Assembly (NCBI RefSeq): GCF_025499605.1
Contig: NZ_JAFMVC010000004.1
Coordinates: 124,001 to 188,000, forward strand
DNA: 64,000 bases
Source of the DNA: Carboxylicivirga litoralis
GTDB taxonomy: Bacteria > Bacteroidota > Bacteroidia > Bacteroidales > Marinilabiliaceae
Reading direction: 5' to 3'
Shown piece after piece: positions 34,733-44,248 of this stretch (its first letter is position 1; the number at the start of each line of letters is the position of its first letter). The position numbers and the translations under genes are program-made. Below the pieces are notes generated by a model, which was given only the letters and a program-made list of their open reading frames with translations, searched no databases and was not told where the DNA came from.

Positions 34733-36736
34733 CTACTCTTCATAACCCAAATGCCCGGCAATGCTTTTATACTCCAGCGCTTTATCCATGTCGCCTAGTT
34801 TTTCGCAGGCTTCGCCCAGATAGTAGTAAGCTTCGGCTTTGTCTTTTTTAATGCGGGTGGCTTGCAGTAAATCGTTGTAGGCTTTTTCGTACATTTTCAG
34901 TTCCAGTCGTGTGCGGCCCCGGTTGTATTTCACTTTGTACGATTTCTTTTTGATTGTATCAGCTGCCGTATAATCTTTATCAGCCTTTTTTAAGTCGCCT
35001 GTTTCCACATGGATGGCGGCCCGTCGAACCAGGGCATCAAAAAACTGTGGTTTCAGCTTCAGGGCTTTGTTGAGGTTGGCCAAAGCAGATGGTTTGTCGT
35101 TAAATTTCACCATGCACTCGTTGGCCATCAGGTAGTACTCGCGGGCAAAGTCTTCCACACTTTTTTGCTGCCGTTTAATGGCGGCATTCAGTTCTTTTAC
35201 TTCTCTTTCGAGGTGATTAATCTTTGACAGCTTAATGGCAATCAGGCGCTGCACCGATTCAACCGACAGGGCTTCCTGCTTTTCATTGGCAATAGCAAAT
35301 GATTGAACGGCCTCGTTAAAGTTACTGGCATCAAACGCCAGCATGGCATTGCGGTATAAATCCTGCGCTTCGGCTTTGTTCAGCTCTTTCTCAATCAGCA
35401 CCTTGTTGTTGGCCGCCTTCGAGAATTTAACCACTTCGTTGTTCACAATAACATCGCGTGGCGAAATCTGTGTTTTAAGTACAATGCCTTCGAGCGATAT
35501 GCAACGCGAAAGGGCCACATACAGCTGGCCACCGGCAAAAGCGCCGCCCGAGAAATCGAGCATCACCTTATCAAACGTGAGGCCCTGGCTCTTGTGCACC
35601 GTAATGGCCCAGGCCAGTTTTAGCGGGTATTGGGTAAACGAGCCCAGCTCTTCTTCGGTGATGCGGTTGTTTTTTTCGTCGTATTTATAGCGGATGTTAC
35701 GCCACACCTCTTTCTCAACCAGATGAATTTCTTCGTTTTGCAAACGCACATAAATACCGTTCTCATCAATGTCTTCCACACGTCCCAGGCTGCCGTTGTA
35801 CCAGCGTTTCTCCATGTCGTTTTTCACAAACATCACCTGGGCATTTTCTTTCAGCACCAGGTCTTTCAGTGTTGGTAATCCCGACTCAGGAAAGTCACCC
35901 GATATGCGACCTGTAAACTCATGCTCATCGCCTTCGAGCTGCTCCAGCTTACTGTCGTTAATGTAGTCCACTGTGTTACGGCGTGTTGCCAGGGTGATAA
36001 AGAACTCATCAATGGGGCTTTGAAACTGCGGGTTAAAGCGGGCGTTAATAGCCGCCATGTCGTTGTTGCCCGCCTGTTTTAAGCGGATGCGGTCGAGCAG
36101 ATTCACAAAGGTTGAATCATTCTGACGATACACCTTCTTCAGCTCTATCTGTACCAAAGGTATCTGCTTAAACACCCGTGCCGAGAAGAAATAAGGAGAG
36201 GGGTAGAAGCGTTTCAGTATTTGCCAGTCATCGCGCTTAACAACCGGTTCGAGCTGAAAAACATCGCCCACCATCAGCAGCTGCTTGCCACCAAACGGCT
36301 GGTTCATATTTTTGGTGAATACCCGCAAAACACGATCGATAAAATCGAGCACATCGCCACGTACCATCGATACCTCGTCAATGATGAGCAGGTCCAGTTC
36401 CTTGATGATTTGTGTGTGCGCTTTCCGGTATTTCAGAAAATCAAAGATGCGCCCTTTTTCCGTCGATAAATCGGGGTCGTCGGGCAGGATAGGGCGGAAG
36501 GGCACCTTAAAAAAGGAGTGAATAGTAACACCACCCGCATTGATGGCGGCAATGCCCGTTGGGGCAACCACCACAAATTTCTTATGCGTATGCTGGCATA
36601 TGTAGCGCAGAAAGGTGGATTTACCGGTGCCGGCTCGTCCGGTTAAAAATACCGATGAATTGGTATGCTGAATCAGTTTCAGGGCATCCTGAAATTCGGC
36701 ATTATCTGTATCAAAATTTTCCGGCAATACACTCAT
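34733..36736 (-). CDS. Pif1/RecD-like helicase fused to TPR repeats
   Basis: 667 aa. The N-terminal superfamily 1 helicase has Walker A FLTGRAGTGKSTFLRY (residues 30-45), VVAPTGIAAINAGGVTIHSF (motif Ia), Walker B LLIIDEVSMVRGD, motif III GDVFQLEPV, an OB/insertion region, and motif VI AWAITVHKSQGLTFDKV with YVALSRC. From about residue 490 it changes to a TPR domain of at least four repeats (FNEAVQSFAIANEKQ, ALANLNKALKLKPQFFDALV, KADKDYTAADTIKK, AEAYYYLGEACEKLGDMDKAL). The start ATG directly abuts the stop of the exported TPR gene. A DNA/RNA unwinding enzyme tied to a protein-binding scaffold; partner unknown. Confidence 0.88.
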   Translation of the reverse strand: MSVLPENFDTDNAEFQDALKLIQHTNSSVFLTGRAGTGKSTFLRYICQHTHKKFVVVAPTGIAAINAGGVTIHSFFKVPFRPILPDDPDLSTEKGRIFDFLKYRKAHTQIIKELDLLIIDEVSMVRGDVLDFIDRVLRVFTKNMNQPFGGKQLLMVGDVFQLEPVVKRDDWQILKRFYPSPYFFSARVFKQIPLVQIELKKVYRQNDSTFVNLLDRIRLKQAGNNDMAAINARFNPQFQSPIDEFFITLATRRNTVDYINDSKLEQLEGDEHEFTGRISGDFPESGLPTLKDLVLKENAQVMFVKNDMEKRWYNGSLGRVEDIDENGIYVRLQNEEIHLVEKEVWRNIRYKYDEKNNRITEEELGSFTQYPLKLAWAITVHKSQGLTFDKVMLDFSGGAFAGGQLYVALSRCISLEGIVLKTQISPRDVIVNNEVVKFSKAANNKVLIEKELNKAEAQDLYRNAMLAFDASNFNEAVQSFAIANEKQEALSVESVQRLIAIKLSKINHLEREVKELNAAIKRQQKSVEDFAREYYLMANECMVKFNDKPSALANLNKALKLKPQFFDALVRRAAIHVETGDLKKADKDYTAADTIKKKSYKVKYNRGRTRLELKMYEKAYNDLLQATRIKKDKAEAYYYLGEACEKLGDMDKALEYKSIAGHLGYEE

Positions 36737-38881
36737 TTATTCTACCTCTGCTATGCTTTCTTTACCCGATAATTCTTCTGAGCCGTAACGCTTAATCACA
36801 TTATAGGCTTTGTAAATACCCAGTTCTCCGGCCTTGCTTAAGTCGGCTGTTCCATCCGCTTCTTTTTCCAGATAAATCAGGGTTAAACCGCGATTAAAAT
36901 AAGCCTCGGCAAAGTCTGGATTGAGGCGAATGGCCTGTGTGAAATCTTCCACTCCCTGTAAGAAATTCTTTTTCAGGCATTGCACAATGGCGCGGTTGTA
37001 ATACGCAAATTCAAACTCCGGCGATAGCTCAATCACCCGGTTCAGGTCTTTGATAATTAGCTCGTAGTCGAGTATGTGCGAGGCATCTTTCTCAATATTC
37101 GTTTGATGTTGCTGGTTTTTTGCTTTAATCGGCCCCTGCAGCATCACGTTATTTGGCGTCTGCGTTTCTTCTTCCAGGGCTTTAATAACTTCCACCATTT
37201 TATGGCGCGTATAAGCACGGTTAAACAAGGCCACCACATTATCCGGATCCGACTTTAGTATCTCGTTGTAATCGGCCATGGCATTGCTGTAATTCATCAC
37301 CATGCTGTACAAGGCACCGCGGGTAATCAATATCTCACGGTCGGTGGCTGCATCCTGCAATTCTTCCGAAATGGTGGTGATGTCGTTAATCAGGCGGATG
37401 TATTTAATGCCTTCCGCCTCAATCTCACGATTGGTAATCATTAACGGTTTTTTATACAGCTCTTTCTTGTTGAAGCTCACCACTTCTTTTTCATAATAGG
37501 CCGGACGGCTTAAAATGGTATCACCTGAGTAATAGGTTAAACCAAAGACTGGTTCCAGGTCGATAAAGATATTTCGGTTCTGAACTTTACCGCGTATATT
37601 GTCAAAACGCTCTTCTGTTGATTCATCCTCATCGAAATCATCCAATACGGCCAGTTTATCGTAATTGCGGATGTCTTTGTCAGACTTTTTACGAGTGGCT
37701 TTACGTTGCTTTTTACCAGAAGCGTTATCGTCCTCTGTATCATTTTTATTATCCGAAGAATGGGCAGCTAATTCATTTTGACTGCGCTTATCAGCATTTA
37801 ACTTAGCAGCTGTCATGTAATCTACCTCAGCTCCGTTCATATCACCCAGGTTTTGCTTGGCTATACTTCGGTTGTAATAAGCCGGCCCAAATTGGGGATA
37901 GTTGGAGACGATGATGTTTAAATCACTCAAAGCCTGTTTGTTTTGTCCCAGGTCGAGGTAAAGCAAAGCACGATTGTACAACGTTAGAAGATTATTAGGT
38001 TCCAGTGCCAATACCCGTGAAAAATCTTCTATAGCACGGTTTTTATCTCCAACCTGAGCTCGTAATATACCACGGTTGTTGTAGGCCATACTATTTTTAG
38101 GATCTAGCTGAATGACCTTGTTGAAATCATCCATGGTGCCTTGCCAATCATCCAATTGATAGCGGATAGCACCTCGCATTGTATAATAACCGGCAAAATC
38201 ATCTTTTAACTCTATCACCTTGTTGTAGTCGGCCAGCGCCTCTTCGTATCGATTCATTTGATAATACAATATACCGCGAGACGCAAAACCATCCGACAGA
38301 TAGGGATTACGCGTAATAACAGTTGAGAAATCAGCCAAAGCGCCTATTGAATCACCCGCATGTGTTTTAGCAGCGCCTCGACTCAGATAGGCACTCAGCA
38401 TGGTTGGGTTATGCTTTATGATTTGATCAAAGTCCTCAATTGCTTTGTTGTATTCTTCCAATACCGAATGGCTATTTCCCCTGTTAATTAACAGGTTGGT
38501 GTTGGCAGGGTCAATTTCAAGGCCTTTGGAGTAATCTTCAATGGCATTTTCATGATTGTCTTTTCGACTCATAATAATACCTCGCACATTGTAGGCATCC
38601 ACTAAAAATGGATTCTTGCTCAGGCAGGTATTTAAATCAATTTCGGCTCCGTTATAGTCTTCCAGGTAATACTTGGCCAAACCGCGATAAAAGTATGGAT
38701 CTGATAAGTATGGTTTTACTTTGATTACTTTGTTAAAGTATTGAATGGCTAATACATAATCCTCAAAATATAAAGCATTTTTACCGATGGTGAGCATTCT
38801 GTCGGTATTAATCTGTGCTTTAATATCGTGGCTTATTACGCAATTAAGCAATAATATAATAAGTGCAATTTTTCTCAACAT
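36737..38881 (-). CDS. Exported TPR-repeat protein
   Basis: 714 aa with a signal peptide (MLRKIALIILLLNCVISHDIKAQ). Residues about 25-385 hold ten or so TPRs of the (Y/F)xNRGxxxxxxGDxxGAxxDFxxVIxLxP type. A low-complexity charged segment rich in Asp, Lys and Arg (about 385-435) separates them from a second TPR block (about 525-700). It is read just before the helicase-TPR gene with no bases between, so the two form an operon even though one product should be periplasmic and the other cytoplasmic. Role unknown; a scaffold is the natural guess. Confidence 0.82.
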   Translation of the reverse strand: MLRKIALIILLLNCVISHDIKAQINTDRMLTIGKNALYFEDYVLAIQYFNKVIKVKPYLSDPYFYRGLAKYYLEDYNGAEIDLNTCLSKNPFLVDAYNVRGIIMSRKDNHENAIEDYSKGLEIDPANTNLLINRGNSHSVLEEYNKAIEDFDQIIKHNPTMLSAYLSRGAAKTHAGDSIGALADFSTVITRNPYLSDGFASRGILYYQMNRYEEALADYNKVIELKDDFAGYYTMRGAIRYQLDDWQGTMDDFNKVIQLDPKNSMAYNNRGILRAQVGDKNRAIEDFSRVLALEPNNLLTLYNRALLYLDLGQNKQALSDLNIIVSNYPQFGPAYYNRSIAKQNLGDMNGAEVDYMTAAKLNADKRSQNELAAHSSDNKNDTEDDNASGKKQRKATRKKSDKDIRNYDKLAVLDDFDEDESTEERFDNIRGKVQNRNIFIDLEPVFGLTYYSGDTILSRPAYYEKEVVSFNKKELYKKPLMITNREIEAEGIKYIRLINDITTISEELQDAATDREILITRGALYSMVMNYSNAMADYNEILKSDPDNVVALFNRAYTRHKMVEVIKALEEETQTPNNVMLQGPIKAKNQQHQTNIEKDASHILDYELIIKDLNRVIELSPEFEFAYYNRAIVQCLKKNFLQGVEDFTQAIRLNPDFAEAYFNRGLTLIYLEKEADGTADLSKAGELGIYKAYNVIKRYGSEELSGKESIAEVE

Positions 38882-39011
38882 AGGTCAATCTGAATACAAC
38901 AATGCGAACAAATATACAATAGTTAGTTTGTTTAAAGTCATCAAGTATGAATAATATCACTTGATATCCGCCTTAAATCAAGGGTGCTAATAAGCAAAAA
39001 TTAAGCCAGAT

Positions 39012-40724
39012 TTAGTTGCTGAAATTAAACTCCTTTACTGTTTGGTTGCCCCTGTTGTCCGTCACTTTCACATGTAGCACATGTTTGCCTTTCTTCAAAA
39101 ATGGCATGTGCTTAAAAGTCCCTGTTAAGCGGTAGTTTTTAGCATCATATTCAAATAAAGCCCATTGGTCGTCTATCAGACATTCATAATTTTTAATGCC
39201 GCTGTACTCATCATTGATCAATAGCTCAATCGATTGACGCGCCGAATAGTTATTGTTTTCAGGAGCTTTACGAAGTTTAATGGTGGGAGCAATGGTGTCA
39301 AGTGCCAAAGAAAAACGTCCAAAGCTACGCGTGCTGGTGCTCATTCGTCCATCCTTATACTGGCCTCCTAAGGAATAGGTTTTACCATTGGTAGCCACAC
39401 CTGCCATTAATAGTTTATCACCATACTTTTGCAATGAATCGGGGACAGGAATAGTGACTGTCATGGAGCGGTGCAGAGGAATGTTTTTATCCCCAATAAC
39501 ATATACAGGGGCAATCATACTTTCTTTTTCATCCTTATGGATAAGCATTTCAATGTCGGTATAGAATGTTTTAGCTGGTATGGATAATTCCAATCCTAAT
39601 GTGTCTAAAGTAAAGACTTTGTCAAAGTTCACAGGTAACAAAGGGCTGTCTTTTTTCTTAAGGGGAGGGGGTGGGTTTTCGCCCTTAATAGTAAATGCCA
39701 ATACAGAGCGGTTGCCATTAAAATCTTCAATTACATATTTAAAAATTTTCGTATCACCGGGTTTTAGCTCCGCAGTGTAGGCATTGCGTTTGCTATATAA
39801 ACTCAATCTGTTATTGGGTTCTACCCAGCTTTTTTGAATGACTTTACCAGTTCGTTTTTTCTCTCCGTAATCAATGTGCGAATTGATGTAGCGCGTTTCG
39901 GCAAAGCTGAATTTTTCAATTTTGAAATCATATACCAAGGTGTTGTTCACAAACAGGTCGATGGTTGAAATGCCACATTTACGCCAGCTATCGGTGAAAT
40001 AGTCTAATACTTGTACACCCACACCAATTTTACCGTGTGCAGTGAAAATGGTTGAACCCTTTGGGTGAAAAGCGCGGTCGTAGAAAACGGTTGAAACAAA
40101 TTGGTCTTTTCTTTTTCCACCAATGGAAGCGTCATCCGAAAGGCAATACAATTTCATGCCTTGCACCTGTGGACGCACGTCGTCTTTTATGTCGTCTCTG
40201 AACAGAAGAGGGTTCATTGGTTTCTGACTGGCCTTGTCGCGCACTTCGTAGTGGAGGTGAGGGCCACCCGAACTACCCGAGTTGCCACTGTAACCAATAA
40301 CTTCGGCACGCCCAACAGGTACCTCGCCCGCTTTGAAAAATAATTCTATGGCAAACGATTTTTTCTCATATTGCTTGGCGCGAACCAGCGAATCGATGCG
40401 GTTGGAGTAACGCTCCAGGTGAGCATATACAGTGGTGTAACCACCATCGTGGTCGATGTAAATAGCTTTACCGTAGCCATAGGGTGATACTTTTATTCGT
40501 GAAACATATCCTTTGTCGGAAGCATATACACGATACCCGGTTTTTCGGTTGGTTGTTAAATCTAAGCCAGAATGAAAGTGGTTGGAGCGCAATTCACCAA
40601 AACTGCCGCTGACAGAAGGTTTTAGCTTCATTGGTTTAACAAAGCGTTCACTGTCTTTAACTTGTGCATTGGTAATCTGATTGGCTAAAATGACACACAA
40701 AACAATTAAAGCAATTTGCTTCAT
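39012..40724 (-). CDS. M23-family metallopeptidase (LytM-type), exported
   Basis: 570 aa from the ATG at 40724, preceded by a strong GGAGGAGAG ribosome binding site and beginning a signal peptide (ending TNAQ). The M23 domain (about residues 35-180) has GELRSNHFHSGLDL (first zinc ligands His and Asp), YGKAIYIDHDGGYTTVYAHL and GPHLHYEV (HxH motif), so it should cut peptidoglycan cross-links. The long C-terminal part holds Ig-like beta domains (GSTIFTAHGKIGVGVQVLDY; ends GKHVLHVKVTDNRGNQTVKE). Single gene. Confidence 0.92.
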   Translation of the reverse strand: MKQIALIVLCVILANQITNAQVKDSERFVKPMKLKPSVSGSFGELRSNHFHSGLDLTTNRKTGYRVYASDKGYVSRIKVSPYGYGKAIYIDHDGGYTTVYAHLERYSNRIDSLVRAKQYEKKSFAIELFFKAGEVPVGRAEVIGYSGNSGSSGGPHLHYEVRDKASQKPMNPLLFRDDIKDDVRPQVQGMKLYCLSDDASIGGKRKDQFVSTVFYDRAFHPKGSTIFTAHGKIGVGVQVLDYFTDSWRKCGISTIDLFVNNTLVYDFKIEKFSFAETRYINSHIDYGEKKRTGKVIQKSWVEPNNRLSLYSKRNAYTAELKPGDTKIFKYVIEDFNGNRSVLAFTIKGENPPPPLKKKDSPLLPVNFDKVFTLDTLGLELSIPAKTFYTDIEMLIHKDEKESMIAPVYVIGDKNIPLHRSMTVTIPVPDSLQKYGDKLLMAGVATNGKTYSLGGQYKDGRMSTSTRSFGRFSLALDTIAPTIKLRKAPENNNYSARQSIELLINDEYSGIKNYECLIDDQWALFEYDAKNYRLTGTFKHMPFLKKGKHVLHVKVTDNRGNQTVKEFNFSN

Positions 40725-40934
40725 ATTTTTCTCTCCTCCCTTTAAATAAAATCCATCCAAAAATAACTTTCTCTTCCCACAATTACAATTGAATTGTTTG
40801 GTGCGTTCCGCTATTGACGCAACCCCTTTCTTAATTTTTTATCTAAATAGTTAATCAATGTAAATGCATTAATACTGGCACGATATTTATTACGAATGAA
40901 GTGAAACAATGTTTAATTCTTAAATTATAATCCC

Positions 40935-41684
40935 ATGAAAAAGTTAAGATTTGGAATTTTACTAGCCCTGACAAGTGTTTTATTATTCAGTTGTGACGAC
41001 GATGATGGTTATTCATTAGGCGATTACTGGGTGACGACGGGAACAGTAGTTGAAACAAGCGATTATTATTATGTCGTTACCGATGGAGGAGATGCACTAT
41101 GGCCTTCGGCCACTAATGTACCACCTTCAAGTTTAGAAGATGGCATGCGTGTATTGGTTAATTATACCATATTAGGTGATGCTGACGACAGCGAGCTGTA
41201 CGATTATTACGTGAAGGTGAATGGTATATCGGAATTATTGACAAAACCTATTTTCAATTTTGACGAAACCACCAGTGTGGAAGTTAAAGATTCTATTGGT
41301 AATGACCCGGTTACCGTTGTAGATACATGGTTTACGAATGACTATTTAAACGTACAGTTTGAATATGGTGGTGGTTATGGGATTCATTTTATCAACCTGG
41401 TGAAGGATACCGAAGACTTGGAAACAGAGAATGGTGAGATAATATTAGAGTTAAAACACAATAAAAATGGTGATCCCTATAATTATAAACAATGGGGAGT
41501 TGCTTCCTTTGATATTTCTGAGTTACAAGTGCCGGGGCAGACCTCGATTGACATTTTTGTCAGAAGTCTGAACAAGGATGGAGAATACCATTATAACACG
41601 GTATTGACTTATGAATACGATGCTGAGGTGGAGCCAGTCAGTAAAACGTTTACCGATGAATCAATGAGCGATATGATAGAATAA
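40935..41684 (+). CDS. NigD-like lipoprotein
   Basis: 249 aa. Lipobox LLFSCDDDDG (Cys20); the acidic residues after Cys fit surface export in Bacteroidota. NigD-like N-terminal OB domain (DYWVTTGTVVETSDYYYVVT, then DGMRVLVNYTILGDADD) and C-terminal domain (GIHFINLVKD, ILELKHNKNGDPYNYKQWG). The family is known from Bacteroides; the molecular role is unknown. Followed by a hairpin terminator. Confidence 0.85.
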   Translation: MKKLRFGILLALTSVLLFSCDDDDGYSLGDYWVTTGTVVETSDYYYVVTDGGDALWPSATNVPPSSLEDGMRVLVNYTILGDADDSELYDYYVKVNGISELLTKPIFNFDETTSVEVKDSIGNDPVTVVDTWFTNDYLNVQFEYGGGYGIHFINLVKDTEDLETENGEIILELKHNKNGDPYNYKQWGVASFDISELQVPGQTSIDIFVRSLNKDGEYHYNTVLTYEYDAEVEPVSKTFTDESMSDMIE

Positions 41685-41707
41685 TAGACTTATTGATATA
41701 TTAAAGG

Positions 41708-41740
41708 AAAAGCTGCAATCATCTTGTGGCTTTTCTTTTG
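41708..41740 (+). terminator. Terminator after the NigD-like gene
   Basis: AAAAGC (41708-41713) pairs with GCTTTT (41729-41734), helped by CAA/TTG inside, then CTTTTG. Confidence 0.6.
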
Positions 41741-41809
41741 TTGCAAGGGTCTGTAATCCTTGTTGTTGCTGAAAAGAAGCGAAATTAATTGTGATTTTTT
41801 ATTAAATAA

Positions 41810-41842
41810 TTTGGTGTTTTAAGCGCATTATCTCTATATTTG
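41810..41842 (+). promoter_or_regulatory. Promoter of the tRNA-Arg gene
   Basis: TTTG at 41810-41813, a 21-base spacer and an exact TATATTTG at 41835-41842, a full -33/-7 Bacteroidota promoter. Confidence 0.75.
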
Positions 41843-41884
41843 CACCGCATTTGAGAACAATGGTTCACAAAACAACAAAATATT

Positions 41885-41958
41885 GGTCTTGTAGCTTAAT
41901 TGGATAGAGCACCTGGTTACGGCCCAGGAGGTTAGGGGTTCGAGTCCCTTCAAGATCA
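41885..41958 (+). tRNA. tRNA-Arg (anticodon ACG)
   Basis: 74 nt cloverleaf. Acceptor arm GGTCTTG / CAAGATC with one G-T pair, D-stem GCTT/GAGC, anticodon stem CCTGG / CCAGG around TTACGGC (ACG at 41919-41921), T-arm AGGGG-TTCGAGT-CCCTT, discriminator A. CCA is not encoded. ACG will be edited to ICG by TadA and reads CGN Arg codons. Own promoter and terminator. Confidence 0.95.
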
Positions 41959-41967
41959 CATAAAAGG

Positions 41968-42000
41968 CCTGTAAGTTTCTAACTTACAGGTTTTTTGTTT
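41968..42000 (+). terminator. tRNA-Arg terminator
   Basis: CCTGTAAGTT (41968-41977) pairs perfectly with AACTTACAGG (41981-41990), then TTTTTTG. Confidence 0.9.
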
Positions 42001-42052
42001 TTGATATCGATTATCTTGTTAAAACGGATCACTTTCAGAACCACCTACAAAT

Positions 42053-42310
42053 TCAGGGTCTAGGCATAAACTTTACACAACCTGTAGAGAACATTTTTCG
42101 ATTAGTCCCCCCTTTTAAAACTCCCTTCTGAACGCTTAATTTAGACATTGAATAATTCTCAGTTGCATTGGTACTTCTATCATTAAAATTATTAATGATA
42201 GTATCGTAATGTTTCAATGGTTATTCTACCTGTGGAGAATGTATTCAATAGTACCTGTTCATCTCACTAAACCAGTTTGTTAGTCTGATGTTTGCGGCAC
42301 TTTGCAGGAT
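42053..42310 (-). pseudogene. Decayed ISL3-type transposase fragment next to tRNA-Arg
   Basis: Reading the minus strand in one frame through two stop codons gives LTNWFSEM, a gap, then KHYDTIINNFNDRSTNATE followed by a basic stretch with KGG. This resembles the C-terminal part of ISL3-family DDE transposases (W..E....H...I.NYF..R.TNA..E..N.K.K), where the Glu after TNA is the third catalytic residue. Stops interrupt it, the N-terminal two thirds are missing, and no inverted repeats can be defined. It fills most of the 440-bp gap between the tRNA and the mscS gene. Identification rests on motif memory only. Confidence 0.5.
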
Positions 42311-42436
42311 GAGGAGGAAACGCCTTAGAATAATATAATCGAAATTAGCGTTACCAATTCATAGTTATGGCGTCTCAAGCTATACAATCTTATCATCAAT
42401 ATTTGTAACTTATGCCAAACTTAATTTGAGAATCCA

Positions 42437-43264
42437 ATGGAAATGAATTACCCATTAATGAAAATTATTATTGCTGTTATTAGCGCTTTTATCATCAATT
42501 TAATAGTTAGAAAGCTTATTAAATTTTTCATGACTCGATTTGCAAAAAAGGTATCCGCTGATGCAACATCCTTTTCTTTCCTAAAAAACTCAGCAGGCTT
42601 TATCATTTTCACGGCCGTTGCCATATATGTTATTCAGCAAATACCTGGTTTAAACAACATAAAAACCGCTTTATTTGCTAGTGCCGGTATTTTTGCGGCC
42701 ATTATTGGTTTTGCGGCCCAAAAGGCGTTTGCCAATATCATAGGAGGGATCTTTATATTAGTGTTTCGCCCTTTTCGCGTTGGCGATGTAATTTATATAG
42801 GTGTTCAGTACCGGGGTATTGTTGAAGAAATTACCCTTCGGCATATTATGATACGTGATTATGAGAATCGTCGGATAATAATACCCAATGGTATAATAAG
42901 CGATGAAACCATTGTCAATAGTTCAATATCTGATGCCAAAATTAAAAAGCACATCGAGTTTAACATCGACTTTAATTCCGATATTGAAAAGGCCATGAGT
43001 ATTATCAGAGAAGAGGCCGAGAAGCATTCATTAACTTTAGACAACCGCTCTGATGAACAAAAAGAAAAAGGATCTCCCAAGGTATTGGTTCGAGCTATTG
43101 CTATTCTTGAGTTTTCGGTAAAACTAAGAGCTTATGTTTGGGCTCAAAATAATGACGATGCTTTTGTCATTTCGTGTGACCTAATCCAGGTTATCATGTC
43201 TAGATTTAAACAAGAAGGGATTGTTATTCCTTATCCATACAGAAATGTTGTAATGAATAAATAA
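42437..43264 (+). CDS. MscS-family mechanosensitive channel (2 of 5)
   Basis: 275 aa, three TMs. The pore helix and following strand have the MscS order: FASAGIFAAIIGFAAQKAFA, then NIIGGIFILVFRPFRVGDVI. A long cytoplasmic domain ends IVIPYPYRNVVMNK. Less Gly-rich in TM3 than the gene at 31981, so tension threshold and ion preference may differ. First gene of a plus-strand set: next mscS is 18 bases on, and the ATP-grasp fusion follows. Confidence 0.9.
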   Translation: MEMNYPLMKIIIAVISAFIINLIVRKLIKFFMTRFAKKVSADATSFSFLKNSAGFIIFTAVAIYVIQQIPGLNNIKTALFASAGIFAAIIGFAAQKAFANIIGGIFILVFRPFRVGDVIYIGVQYRGIVEEITLRHIMIRDYENRRIIIPNGIISDETIVNSSISDAKIKKHIEFNIDFNSDIEKAMSIIREEAEKHSLTLDNRSDEQKEKGSPKVLVRAIAILEFSVKLRAYVWAQNNDDAFVISCDLIQVIMSRFKQEGIVIPYPYRNVVMNK

Positions 43265-43282
43265 TCGACCATCGGTATAAAA

Positions 43283-44143
43283 ATGGAAGAAATAAAAAAT
43301 GCGCTTGATTTTGATTTAATTAGTTTTGGCTCCTATCACATTAAGGTTTATAGTGTTATAATAATTATTGTGGTAGCCATTGCAACTAAAATTTTATTGT
43401 GGTTACTCAAAAAAGCACTCATCCAGAAGCGCTTATTTAATAAACTCGATGATGGGACGGCCTATGCATTACTGCAGATCATCAAATATATTATATGGAC
43501 ATTCGCCATTGCTTTCTTTCTGGAAACATTAGGCGTTAAAGTCACCATTCTGATTGCTGGTTCTGCAGCGCTTTTGGTAGGTGTTGGTTTGGGTTTGCAA
43601 CAAACCTTCAACGATATTATCTCGGGCATAATTTTATTGTCGGAGCGCTCCATAAAATTGGGCGACATCCTTCAAATTGATGGCGATGTGGTGAAGGTGC
43701 AGGAAATAGGGCTTCGTACATCGAAGGGACTCAACAGGGATGATATTGCTGTTATCATCCCTAATTCTCTGATAACAACCAATAAGGTGATTAACTGGAG
43801 CCACCAGTCTAAAAATACACGTTTCAAAATTAATATAGGAGTTAGCTATGGAAGCGATATACAGTTAGTATGCGATACACTGGAAAAGAGTGTCTTTGAG
43901 CATCCGGGCATTCATCACAAACATCTGGTGGAAGCGCGTTTACTCGATTTTGGCTCTTCGTCCTTAGATTTTCAGGTTTTGTTTTACTCAGAGAATATTT
44001 TCGAAATAGAAAAAGTTAAAAGTGATATTCGTAAGATTATTTACCGACGCTTAGCCGAAAATCATATTATCATACCTTTCCCGCAACTCGATCTTCATGT
44101 TAAATCAAATCAACAAAATGGTTCTACAGATCAACTAAAATGA
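43283..44143 (+). CDS. MscS-family mechanosensitive channel (3 of 5)
   Basis: 286 aa. Three TMs (about residues 18-42, 65-85, 90-118), pore region LIAGSAALLVGVGLGLQQTF followed by NDIISGIILLSERSIKLGDI, typical of the KefA/YjeP-like branch. C-terminus ENHIIIPFPQLDLHVKSN. It is very different from the preceding channel, so the pair is not a recent duplication and may make distinct channels. 18-base gap to the gene before. Confidence 0.9.
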   Translation: MEEIKNALDFDLISFGSYHIKVYSVIIIIVVAIATKILLWLLKKALIQKRLFNKLDDGTAYALLQIIKYIIWTFAIAFFLETLGVKVTILIAGSAALLVGVGLGLQQTFNDIISGIILLSERSIKLGDILQIDGDVVKVQEIGLRTSKGLNRDDIAVIIPNSLITTNKVINWSHQSKNTRFKINIGVSYGSDIQLVCDTLEKSVFEHPGIHHKHLVEARLLDFGSSSLDFQVLFYSENIFEIEKVKSDIRKIIYRRLAENHIIIPFPQLDLHVKSNQQNGSTDQLK

Positions 44144-44200
44144 AACAAGCCATGAGAATAGCTTTTGATGTAAAAAGATGTTTCGGAATGGCGAGTTTCC

Positions 44201-44227
44201 TGTCTGCCATCAGGCAGGCATCAGACA
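44201..44227 (+). promoter_or_regulatory. Alternative hairpins before the ATP-grasp fusion gene
   Basis: CTGCC-ATCA-GGCAG (44204-44217) and a competing outer pairing of TGTCTG with CAGACA (44201-44206 with 44222-44227) lie 22 bases before the ATG. Could govern translation or RNA processing of the downstream gene. Confidence 0.25.
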
Positions 44228-44248
44228 ACTGGTAGAAAAATTAGACAG

